From the IMG/VR virus record IMGVR_UViG_3300027906_000002, positions 62,001 through 126,000 of that record: a stretch of DNA of 64,000 bases. The stretch is one strand, 5' to 3'. Positions 1 to 5,099 of this stretch are shown one piece after another; the stretch's first letter is position 1; each line of letters starts with the position of its first letter. Below the pieces are notes generated by a model, which did no database searches, had not been told where the DNA came from, and saw only the letters and a list, made by a program, of their open reading frames with translations. Position numbers and translations under genes: made by a program. The DNA comes from a virus.

Positions 1-1
1 A

Positions 2-127
2 TTCCTCTTAATCATCATCGGATTATTATTATATAACTCCGAAGATTCTCGTTATTTTATTAGTGACCAACTACAAAATGCGAGTGAGTTTGTAAGACCA
101 GAACCAACAATCCAAGTGAGGTACTAA
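2..127 (+). CDS. C-terminal end of a small membrane protein (5' truncated)
   Basis: An open frame enters from the left edge and stops at TAA 125-127, giving 41 residues with no internal Met, so the start lies outside the window. The visible part begins with a very hydrophobic stretch (FLLIIIGLLLY) followed by a polar tail (SRYFISDQLQNASEF...QVRY). This looks like the end of a single transmembrane helix with a short soluble tail. The next gene starts two bases after the stop, which supports an operon arrangement. I do not recognise the family. With so little visible, a chance open frame remains possible. Confidence 0.5.
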   Translation, partial: FLLIIIGLLLYNSEDSRYFISDQLQNASEFVRPEPTIQVRY

Positions 128-128
128 C

Positions 129-434
129 ATGAACTACAGACAATCTGCAAATCCAAATGCAACAAATAGTGAGTTAGATGCTAAGAAGATAGTATATCCT
201 AGCATCCCTAATTGTGAGTTGCCAGTATCACTAACTGAAGAACAAATCTCCACGATTCTTTATATCATGGAGGGATATATTGTAAATTCAGATGATACTA
301 ATGATGAGCAATTTAATAATGATGTTGATGACATCTTTGAGAAGTTAGAGACCGCAGTTGATATACACTATGCGGAATTAGACGCACTATGTAACACTAA
401 CCCTGAACCATTCATTCCTACTTTCCATGACTAA
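129..434 (+). CDS. hypothetical acidic protein, 101 aa
   Basis: The ATG at 129 is preceded by GAGG at a good distance (about 116-120). The protein is strongly acidic in its second half, with runs such as NSDDTNDEQFNNDVDDIFEKLE, and the C-terminal two thirds look helical (EEQISTILYIMEGYIV). There is no signal peptide, membrane segment or recognised motif. It overlaps the next gene by 8 bases, so the two are probably translated together. Function is unknown. Small acidic proteins are typical of the early/accessory regions of T4-like phages. Confidence 0.7.
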   Translation: MNYRQSANPNATNSELDAKKIVYPSIPNCELPVSLTEEQISTILYIMEGYIVNSDDTNDEQFNNDVDDIFEKLETAVDIHYAELDALCNTNPEPFIPTFHD

Positions 435-684
435 TTCATCCCCTAAAGTATCATTCACACCAGATCAAAAGAGAGAACTAATTGAACAGTATGCTGAACT
501 CTTAGTTGATAACATGGATCCTAAAACTCTTGCACAATATGTGTATGAAGACCTCGTATATACATACGAACAATCATCATCACAAGAGTTAAAAGAGCAG
601 ATAGATGATTATGACCCTGAGTTATTTGATGAGTTACTTGATAACGTAACCGCACCAAGTGTGAGTCTAAATGTAATTAAATAA
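427..684 (+). CDS. hypothetical acidic protein, 85 aa
   Basis: This small gene overlaps the end of the preceding one by 8 bases and is followed 14 bases later by a rho-independent terminator, so it is the last gene of that short operon. The product is acidic and looks mostly helical (PDQKRELIEQYAELLVDNMDPKTLAQYVYEDL). The pattern DPKTLAQYVYEDL resembles a motif I have seen in small cyanophage proteins, but I cannot assign a function. No Cys or membrane segment is present. Confidence 0.7.
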   Translation: MTNSSPKVSFTPDQKRELIEQYAELLVDNMDPKTLAQYVYEDLVYTYEQSSSQELKEQIDDYDPELFDELLDNVTAPSVSLNVIK

Positions 685-697
685 GAGTCAAGACATA

Positions 698-729
698 GTG
701 TGTCAGTTTACATACTGGCACACATTTTT
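698..729 (+). terminator. rho-independent terminator
   Basis: A 9-bp stem (GTGTGTCAG at 698-706 with CTGGCACAC at 715-723, one G-U pair) has an 8-base loop and is followed by TTTTT (725-729). It lies 14 bases after the stop codon at 684. The right arm contains TGGCACA, which also sits about 37 bases before the next -10 box. Confidence 0.75.
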
Positions 730-752
730 CCCATATGGGGTGGTTGTGTGTG

Positions 753-758
753 TATAAT
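753..758 (+). promoter_or_regulatory. putative sigma-70 -10 box (TATAAT)
   Basis: A perfect TATAAT lies 25 bases before the ATG at 783 and directly after a terminator, where a new transcription unit is expected. No good -35 hexamer is visible at the right spacing. TGGCACA starts 37 bases upstream, as at two other promoters in this region. Confidence 0.45.
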
Positions 759-782
759 AGGTATATACACGAAAGAACTCTT

Positions 783-992
783 ATGTCAAAAACTCAAACC
801 ATCATCAACAGAATTCTAGAAGTTGAGAACTTCCAGAATGTCGCTTGCGTATGTGCTGACTGGTCTGAGTTTGTACAAGAACTAAGCGAGTGGGGTGTTT
901 ATGGGTGTGCTAAGATCGATTTCTTAGATGCTGATCTAGACATCCCAACACTTGATAAGTTCATGGTAACCGAAAACGGTTACATCAGATAA
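783..992 (+). CDS. hypothetical protein, 69 aa
   Basis: I place the start at the ATG at 783, because the longer frame from 735 runs through the TATAAT promoter box and begins with an unlikely peptide. The product (MSKTQTIINRILEVE...) has two Cys in the VACVCADW stretch and an acidic end (FLDADLDIPTLDKF). It stands alone between a terminator/promoter on the left and another promoter on the right, so it is probably a single-gene early transcript. No known family or function is recognised. Confidence 0.6.
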   Translation: MSKTQTIINRILEVENFQNVACVCADWSEFVQELSEWGVYGCAKIDFLDADLDIPTLDKFMVTENGYIR

Positions 993-1027
993 ACCCTGTG
1001 GCAGTCTAGGAAGTGGCACAAGGTCGC

Positions 1028-1056
1028 TTGATTTATGCCCCAATCTGTGCTATATT
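1028..1056 (+). promoter_or_regulatory. sigma-70-type promoter with extended -10
   Basis: TTGATT (1028-1033) and TATATT (1051-1056) are separated by 17 bases, with TGC directly before the -10 (extended -10). It lies in the 127-base gap before the gene at 1120. TGGCACA occurs at 1014-1020, 37 bases before the -10. Confidence 0.6.
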
Positions 1057-1119
1057 AAGTACATAATCAAGGAAGACCAAATTTCTTGATCTCCAGAACA
1101 AACATTCAATTTCAAAATT

Positions 1120-1422
1120 ATGTCAAAATCTTTATTTCAACAATCCATCAACCTATGTGAAGACTACTTAGGTTTTGAGTGGTCACAAGGTGTTCGCACC
1201 TCTATCTTCGATTCTTACAGACGTGAGAACGATTTAGATCCTAGTCTTTCAATCTACCATTACGGTGGAGACCGTTTCGAGGTTCGTTCTATGAACTATT
1301 CTGATTCAACTGGTTGCATTGTAGGCGATCAGGTCGATCTTGGTTCTTTTGATAACATCTACGATGCACAAGATTGTGCCGAAGATTATCTAAAAGATCT
1401 ACTATTAAACCTCGGTGTTTAA
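1120..1422 (+). CDS. hypothetical protein, 100 aa
   Basis: This is the first gene after the promoter at 1028-1056, with a 63-base leader. The product is acidic and aromatic-rich (YHYGGDRFEVRSMNYSDSTGCIVGDQVDLGSF, split by the repeated residues Y/D/G) and ends in a helix (AQDCAEDYLKDLLLNLG). It has three Cys but no recognised domain, signal peptide or membrane segment. Its length and position match the small host-takeover genes of T4-like phages, whose functions are mostly unknown. Confidence 0.65.
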   Translation: MSKSLFQQSINLCEDYLGFEWSQGVRTSIFDSYRRENDLDPSLSIYHYGGDRFEVRSMNYSDSTGCIVGDQVDLGSFDNIYDAQDCAEDYLKDLLLNLGV

Positions 1423-1453
1423 TAGTTACCAGCACACATTACAGAGTTTTATT

Positions 1454-1714
1454 ATGCAACTTTCTTCTAAATCTGGTCACATGGTTAGTGACTACTACCC
1501 TGTAAAAACACGTAACGGTGTTAAACAGTATGATAGAGTTCTCAGAATTCTAACATTTATGGGACAAACTATGTCCAAAAGAATTATGACTACTCAACAG
1601 TATGTCAATGAAGTTTATGACAAAATCCATCAATTTGAGTACGTTGATAACAACGTAGATCACTCAAATATGTGGCAGTTTGTATCATCTACGGAGGTAA
1701 CTTACCATGTATAG
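1454..1714 (+). CDS. hypothetical protein, 86 aa
   Basis: The longest frame begins with GTG at 1415 inside the previous gene. I prefer the ATG at 1454, which has ACAGAG just upstream (1441-1446) and leaves a normal 31-base spacer. The product (MQLSSKSGHMVSDYYPVKT...) is mildly basic in its first half and aromatic. Its end overlaps the next gene by 8 bases. No family is recognised. Confidence 0.6.
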   Translation: MQLSSKSGHMVSDYYPVKTRNGVKQYDRVLRILTFMGQTMSKRIMTTQQYVNEVYDKIHQFEYVDNNVDHSNMWQFVSSTEVTYHV

Positions 1715-1934
1715 TAGTGATGCTTTCGGTAGAATCTTCTGGGTTGATGATAACTTCGATTTCAAATCATGCCCACTATGTGTAGATGGGACTGGTGATT
1801 TTGACTGTGAAGATTATGTATCAGACTGGACAGATTGGGAGGGAGTTAATATGAGTTTGCTCTTCCAAATACACAAGACTTGTTTACATTTAAAGCAAGA
1901 TCATTCTAACTCAATATCATTAGTAGGAGTTTAA
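1707..1934 (+). CDS. hypothetical protein, 75 aa
   Basis: The ATG at 1707 overlaps the previous stop and has a strong GGAGG ribosome-binding site at 1693-1697. The N-terminal half is acidic and aromatic with three Cys (SCPLCVDGTGDFDCED). The C-terminal half contains HKTCLHLKQDHS, so a Cys/His metal site is possible (C-x2-C early, C-x2-H later). That is only a pattern, as the spacing matches no zinc-finger family I know. It is followed 5 bases later by another small gene. Confidence 0.6.
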   Translation: MYSSDAFGRIFWVDDNFDFKSCPLCVDGTGDFDCEDYVSDWTDWEGVNMSLLFQIHKTCLHLKQDHSNSISLVGV

Positions 1935-1939
1935 TTATT

Positions 1940-2068
1940 ATGTCATGTATTCAAAATGAAGAACTATTAGAAACAATCTATGAGGAACTTGCAGAAGAGT
2001 TTCCATTACTTAGTGACCAAGAATTACACGATTTAACTGTTGCTAAGTTTGAAGATATGTCCCACTAA
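1940..2068 (+). CDS. very small acidic protein, 42 aa
   Basis: A 43-codon frame starts at ATG 1940 and stops at TAA 2066-2068. It has TAGGAG as ribosome-binding site 10 bases upstream, sits 5 bases after the previous stop and abuts the next start at 2069. The protein begins MSCIQNEELLETIYEELAEE and continues as a strongly acidic amphipathic helix. Tight packing, a good ribosome-binding site and a natural composition support a real gene. Function is unknown. Confidence 0.6.
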   Translation: MSCIQNEELLETIYEELAEEFPLLSDQELHDLTVAKFEDMSH

Positions 2069-2332
2069 ATGTGGATCAAACGCCCGATTTTTTGCCCTCT
2101 CGCTATTAACCAAATGACACAACTTGAAAAGGACATTGCATTTTGCATTGATGAATGTGAGATGTCAAATGAACAAATAGGTGACATATTACGTTGTTGT
2201 GAGAATTTAGGAGGCATACCTGTGGAATACTTTGCAGAGGAATTTGTCTTCCTAAGTGATAACGACACTAAGGTACATGATGATGATTACTTAAACATTG
2301 CTGAGTTTAATTCTATGTACTGGGAGGCATAA
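2069..2332 (+). CDS. hypothetical protein, 87 aa (start uncertain)
   Basis: The frame opens at ATG 2069, directly after the stop of the 42-aa gene. A second ATG at 2114 (residue 16, MTQLEKDIAFCIDEC) would give 72 aa and removes the odd basic N-terminus (MWIKRPIFCPLAINQ). Neither start has a clear Shine-Dalgarno sequence. The core is acidic and Cys-rich (CIDECEMSNEQIGDILRCC), looks helical, and ends in a tyrosine-rich acidic tail. A gene with GGGAGG ribosome-binding site follows 2 bases later. No known family. Confidence 0.55.
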   Translation: MWIKRPIFCPLAINQMTQLEKDIAFCIDECEMSNEQIGDILRCCENLGGIPVEYFAEEFVFLSDNDTKVHDDDYLNIAEFNSMYWEA

Positions 2333-2334
2333 AT

Positions 2335-2652
2335 ATGGACGTAATCATCACTCCTGATTATCAACAACGACACCCTAATCCCCCTATGCCAGTATATCGA
2401 GATTACGAAATCACTATTAATTTGAATGAATTAGTAGAACATTCTATCCCACTATGTGATGTCAGACATCCTGACCATTGTTTAACATCAGACCAGATAG
2501 ATGAACTCGCTCATTGTTTGCGAGGAGAGTTAGATTTCACCCCTATCTTTAATCAAGCATACGCAATTATTAAGGAGTATGTTACTAAGAGTGGCACAGA
2601 ATTGCCGAGTGAAAATAACAATCAACTAGACAAACATTTGCACTATAAGTAA
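2335..2652 (+). CDS. hypothetical protein, 105 aa
   Basis: A strong GGGAGG (2322-2327) lies 7 bases before the ATG. The product starts MDVIITPDYQQRHPNPPMPV, contains a His/Cys-containing middle (CDVRHPDHCLTSDQIDEL) and a helical second half (ELAHCLRGELDFTPIFNQAYAI). The C-D-V-R-H-P-D-H-C cluster could bind a metal, but I cannot match it to a family. It is part of the run of closely packed small genes from 1120 to 2907. Confidence 0.65.
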   Translation: MDVIITPDYQQRHPNPPMPVYRDYEITINLNELVEHSIPLCDVRHPDHCLTSDQIDELAHCLRGELDFTPIFNQAYAIIKEYVTKSGTELPSENNNQLDKHLHYK

Positions 2653-2673
2653 TAACAACAGTATCTTACTATT

Positions 2674-2907
2674 ATGCAACCAATTATCCTAATTCAGTGG
2701 AATACATTAACAACTGGTTGGGATAGTTATGTAAATACATTCTCATCTAATGAACAAATGACCTACCTTGACTTGTTAACAACTCTGGAAAACTTGCCAG
2801 AGGAAGAGTTACTTAAACCAGTAACATTGTATGACGAAGATGTAAATGACTATTTGAAAGTTAGACGAGTTGAACAGAAAGAATTCGACACATATTTAAT
2901 CATCTGA
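2674..2907 (+). CDS. hypothetical acidic protein, 77 aa
   Basis: This gene follows the previous one after 21 bases and has no obvious Shine-Dalgarno sequence. The product alternates hydrophobic and acidic segments (MQPIILIQWNTLTTGWDSYV; LPEEELLKPVTLYDED) and ends DTYLII. It has no Cys, no membrane segment and no motif I recognise. The following 88 bases hold a TATAAT box and an inverted repeat, so this may be the last gene of its operon. Confidence 0.6.
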   Translation: MQPIILIQWNTLTTGWDSYVNTFSSNEQMTYLDLLTTLENLPEEELLKPVTLYDEDVNDYLKVRRVEQKEFDTYLII

Positions 2908-2930
2908 TTATGACTTATGATGATATGATT

Positions 2931-2962
2931 AACATCAACTCACATATAATAATGTTGATGAT
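2931..2962 (+). promoter_or_regulatory. TATAAT box inside an inverted repeat
   Basis: AACATCAAC (2931-2939) and GTTGATGAT (2954-2962) form an imperfect inverted repeat (8 of 9 positions; ATCAAC/GTTGAT is perfect), and TATAAT at 2945-2950 lies in the loop. This could be a promoter with an overlapping operator for the gene at 2996. No convincing -35 box is visible. Confidence 0.3.
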
Positions 2963-2995
2963 TATGCTCTCTAGTTAACACTCACTTCTAAACAA

Positions 2996-3181
2996 ATGCA
3001 GTATAAAGTATATGATTCTAAAGACAAATTACATGGCACGTTTGAATCAGTTTTAGATCTCGAATTGTACATGGATGCTGTTAGAAACTCTAGGGGAGAA
3101 AGGTATAAAGATTTACCTAAACATTCGTGCTTTGATTATATCAAATCTATCGGATGGTTTATGGACATTGTTGACAATTAG
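2996..3181 (+). CDS. hypothetical protein, 61 aa
   Basis: This small protein (MQYKVYDSKDKLHGTFESV...) starts with a beta-hairpin-like segment and continues with a helix (VLDLELYMDAVRNSRG). It is mildly basic near the middle and has one Cys. The gene lies between the TATAAT/inverted-repeat element and the next gene, which starts 13 bases after its stop. No family recognised. Confidence 0.6.
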   Translation: MQYKVYDSKDKLHGTFESVLDLELYMDAVRNSRGERYKDLPKHSCFDYIKSIGWFMDIVDN

Positions 3182-3194
3182 TGGGGTTAATCAT

Positions 3195-3473
3195 ATGCGA
3201 TTCAATGACTTTAAGAAAGGACAAATTGTCCGTTTTAAAGATGAAGTAGGAGAGGTTAATTTCATTGACAAAATGTACATAACTCTTACACTGCATAGGT
3301 GGAAGAAACCCCCAGAATTAGCAGAAGGTAGTTGTTACCCATATGGAGAAGTTAACCTGCTATGTAACAATAAATACTGGGATGATTTGGAGTTGTTAAA
3401 TGATACGGAAGACACACAAGATAGTGCCGCTATGTATAAATCACAAGAGGGAAGATATGGAGACGTACAATGA
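3195..3473 (+). CDS. hypothetical protein, 92 aa, possible small beta-barrel
   Basis: The open frame extends upstream through the previous gene, but the ATG at 3195 follows that gene's stop and has a GTGGGG Shine-Dalgarno-like element. The first 55 residues (MRFNDFKKGQIVRFKDEVGE; VNFIDKMYITLTLHRW) look like a small beta-barrel of the kind in which KGQIVRFKDEVG forms the first strand-turn-strand (KOW/SH3-like). That is an impression from the pattern only. The C-terminus is acidic and polar. Its stop overlaps the next start as ATGA. Confidence 0.6.
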   Translation: MRFNDFKKGQIVRFKDEVGEVNFIDKMYITLTLHRWKKPPELAEGSCYPYGEVNLLCNNKYWDDLELLNDTEDTQDSAAMYKSQEGRYGDVQ

Positions 3474-3634
3474 TAGATAACGAGAACAAAGAGTATGACT
3501 TGAATGTTACTCACGGAGAACAGATTAACTATGTGTTTATAACACTTAAGGAGTTAATCGTTATGCAATGGGAACACATCAGAGAACACAGATTATGGAC
3601 ACTATTTAACACCCCTGTGGAAAAGATTGACTAA
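3470..3634 (+). CDS. very small protein, 54 aa
   Basis: The ATG at 3470 overlaps the previous TGA (ATGA) and is preceded by GGAG at 3459-3462. The 54-aa product starts MIDNENKEYDLNVTHGEQIN and continues VFITLKELIVMQWEHI, probably a single helix, ending PVEKID. Translational coupling and the ribosome-binding site support it as real despite its size. No family recognised. Confidence 0.6.
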   Translation: MIDNENKEYDLNVTHGEQINYVFITLKELIVMQWEHIREHRLWTLFNTPVEKID

Positions 3635-3765
3635 ATTGTGTAAAACAATTAAATGGTTAATTAAACTAGGTTGAGTGTTACTTACCTGTGGAAATGTGGA
3701 AAACTAATACACTCTTAGCATACAATCTACCGACTGTCAAGTATAACGAGGATATCACAATATTC

Positions 3766-3794
3766 TTGCTAATTATCACAAATTATGGTATAAT
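3766..3794 (+). promoter_or_regulatory. sigma-70-type promoter with extended -10
   Basis: TTGCTA (3766-3771) and TATAAT (3789-3794) are separated by 17 bases, with TGG directly before the -10. This is one of the best matches to a host vegetative promoter in the window. It lies 150 bases before the start at 3945. Confidence 0.65.
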
Positions 3795-3885
3795 TACCTT
3801 GTGAGAGGTTCAGAAACCCTTGGAGTATTTGCCCCCTATTGTTAACACATAGTATGTGACAGTAGAGAAAGTGGCACACAGGTTG

Positions 3886-3913
3886 TTGTAAGTTGCCTCT
3901 GAGGGGTTATAAT
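3886..3913 (+). promoter_or_regulatory. sigma-70-type promoter
   Basis: TTGTAA (3886-3891) and a perfect TATAAT (3908-3913) are separated by 16 bases, 31 bases before the ATG at 3945. GTGGCACA at 3871-3878 lies about 37 bases before the -10, matching the arrangement at 1013-1056. Confidence 0.6.
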
Positions 3914-3944
3914 TAAAGAGTAACAAACAAAGGATCAATCCTAA

Positions 3945-4175
3945 ATGAAACTTACACCCATTGCTGCTAATCAGAACGAAGTTACTATCAACGACGGAAC
4001 ACAAATCTTCTTCAGTTATAGAACACCAGTTGCAGCATATTTGCCAGAGAAAGGTTATGTTAGAACTGAAAAGTTCTGGTCAGTAACAACATCTAGGCAC
4101 ATCAATAAGTGGTTAGGAGGTGTTAACAATGTCTCTGAAATCAGTCAAGAGATTCTTGACAATCTAGCAGCATAA
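3945..4175 (+). CDS. hypothetical protein, 76 aa
   Basis: This single gene is framed by two promoters upstream and a strong terminator 10 bases after its stop, so it is a complete monocistronic unit. The product starts MKLTPIAANQNEVTINDGTQ, a beta-rich segment, followed by FFSYRTPVAAYLPEKGYVRT and KFWSVTTSRHINKWLGG, and ends in a short helix (EISQEILDNLAA). I recognise the general pattern (a desired-input beta sheet with TSRHINKWL) from small conserved cyanophage proteins of unknown role. The strong promoters suggest high early expression. Confidence 0.7.
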   Translation: MKLTPIAANQNEVTINDGTQIFFSYRTPVAAYLPEKGYVRTEKFWSVTTSRHINKWLGGVNNVSEISQEILDNLAA

Positions 4176-4184
4176 TGTTATACT

Positions 4185-4212
4185 GGGAGTAACAACAATT
4201 ACTCCCTTTTTT
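4185..4212 (+). terminator. strong rho-independent terminator
   Basis: A perfect 8-bp stem (GGGAGTAA at 4185-4192 with TTACTCCC at 4199-4206) has a 6-base loop and is followed by six T residues (4207-4212). It ends the unit of the gene at 3945 and marks the end of the small-gene region. Confidence 0.9.
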
Positions 4213-4408
4213 ATGCTCTAATGTAACACACAGACAGTTAAATTGATCTACTAAATGTAAAGAACTCGCCCCAAAAGGCAGTCGTGATGGGGGTTCTCGG
4301 TCTTCATGGGGGCCGTTAATATAAAAAGGATAGAGACCCTAACCTACAAAGGTTCCCAAGAGCAAGTGATATATAAAAATATTTAAAAAAAATTTCCCAG
4401 TAAAAAAC
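4213..4408. other. non-coding junction with G-rich patch
   Basis: No coding frame longer than a few codons is present. Bases about 4265-4318 are far more G-rich than the surroundings and contain GATGGGGG and CATGGGGG about 20 bases apart, and the arms GAACTCGCCCC and GGGGGTTCTC can partly pair. Two TATAAAAA boxes follow (4320-4327 and 4372-4379). The patch could be a structured RNA or a remnant of acquired DNA. I could not fit it to a tRNA. Confidence 0.4.
4372..4379 (+). promoter_or_regulatory. weak late-promoter-like box (TATAAAAA)
   Basis: TATAAAAA lies 29 bases before the ATG at 4409, within the 20-37 base range of the four NATAAATA boxes in this window, but differs from them at one position. 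A second copy at 4320-4327 is farther away. It is a candidate late promoter for the structural genes from 4409 onward. Confidence 0.3.
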
Positions 4409-4621
4409 ATGACTCCACAGTTTTCACAAGATTTTCAAGATACTCGCACATGGTTGCTTGAGACCCTTATAAGGTATGAGGGATGTCTGGATACACGAAT
4501 GTATGGCTGTGCTGATCTTTGTGTAAATGCAGATTGTATAAATGATGTTAAAGATGTAGTTAAGACTTGGGAAGATTTTAAGAAAAGAACACCATCCACT
4601 TCATCAGTTAACCGTTTATGA
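4409..4621 (+). CDS. hypothetical protein, 70 aa
   Basis: First gene after the non-coding junction. The product has four Cys in the middle (EGCLDTRMYGCADLCVNADC) with spacing C-x7-C-x3-C-x4-C, between two helical segments (SQDFQDTRTWLLETLIRYE and INDVKDVVKTWEDFKKR). The Cys cluster suggests a metal site or disulfides, but it fits no family I know. It is followed 9 bases later by a small AbrB-like gene. Function unknown. Confidence 0.6.
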   Translation: MTPQFSQDFQDTRTWLLETLIRYEGCLDTRMYGCADLCVNADCINDVKDVVKTWEDFKKRTPSTSSVNRL

Positions 4622-4630
4622 AAACTGAAT

Positions 4631-4792
4631 ATGTCAAAAAGATTCACACTTACCCTACAAGAGGATGATTTCGGTGATAATTACATATCAATTCCAGAAG
4701 AAGTTGCCGAGGCACTGGACTGGAATATAGATGATGTGCTAGAATATCATTTAGAAGAACCTAAACTAACATTTAAAAAGATTGATGAGTGA
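4631..4792 (+). CDS. 53-aa protein resembling an AbrB/MazE-type half
   Basis: A 54-codon frame from ATG 4631 to TGA 4790-4792 fits neatly between its neighbours and overlaps the next gene. The core ISIPEEVAEALDWNIDDVLE follows the usual AbrB/SpoVT/MazE N-terminal pattern (P-x-x-V-x-x-x-L-x-W/I-x-x-G/D-D-x-L-x). Such proteins dimerise as swapped hairpins and bind DNA. Short proteins of this type are common in T4-like cyanophages and their role is unknown. The final FKKI segment would be the last strand. The fold call is an inference from the pattern. Confidence 0.6.
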   Translation: MSKRFTLTLQEDDFGDNYISIPEEVAEALDWNIDDVLEYHLEEPKLTFKKIDE

Positions 4793-5099
4793 CCCTAATC
4801 AGAACATTACTGAAATTGATCCTTGGCAAGATAATGCTGAGGCACATGAAGTACTGAATACGTGCGTACATGAATTAGCAGCGAGACTAGGAGAGGTTAC
4901 AAAGTATGTTAGTGACCTAACTACCCCTGAGAAGATATTATATAAACCAAAAGGAGCAAAGGAGTATCTAAATATTAAGGAGAACTATGATGAGATATAT
5001 CGTAGGTTAACAGAATTAGAAGCAATGGCACATAAAGCACCTACAACTGATCATGGAAAGAGACTTACTGCTTTAGAGGAAAAGGTAAATGGGTTGTAA
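4785..5099 (+). CDS. hypothetical helical protein, 104 aa
   Basis: I use the ATG at 4785, which overlaps the previous stop; a TTG one codon upstream is possible. The product is acidic at the N-terminus (NITEIDPWQDNAEAHEVLN) and mostly helical, ending in a likely coiled coil (YDEIYRRLTELEAMAHKA ... KRLTALEEKVNGL). It overlaps the next, structural gene by 11 bases, so coupled translation is likely and a structural or assembly role is plausible. No family recognised. Confidence 0.65.
   Translation: MSDPNQNITEIDPWQDNAEAHEVLNTCVHELAARLGEVTKYVSDLTTPEKILYKPKGAKEYLNIKENYDEIYRRLTELEAMAHKAPTTDHGKRLTALEEKVNGL

Larger units (their letters stand above)
3635..3944. other. non-coding region with two tandem promoters
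   Basis: This 310-base stretch has no gene I can support. It contains a weak hairpin AATTGT/ACAATT at its left end and two sigma-70-type promoters (3766-3794 and 3886-3913), listed separately. The 90 bases between the promoters could be an untranslated leader or a short RNA. I see no terminator inside, so transcripts from the first promoter should run into the gene at 3945. Confidence 0.5.

Noticed and set aside
2328-2335. CATAAATA late-promoter motif
   Set aside because: It overlaps the ATG at 2335 (from the stop TAA plus the start codon), so it cannot drive that gene, and it lies within an early-type region.
4265-4330. Possible tRNA gene in the G-rich patch
   Set aside because: I could not find a T-arm (GTTCRANNC with pairing arms), an acceptor stem or an anticodon arm in the right spacing.
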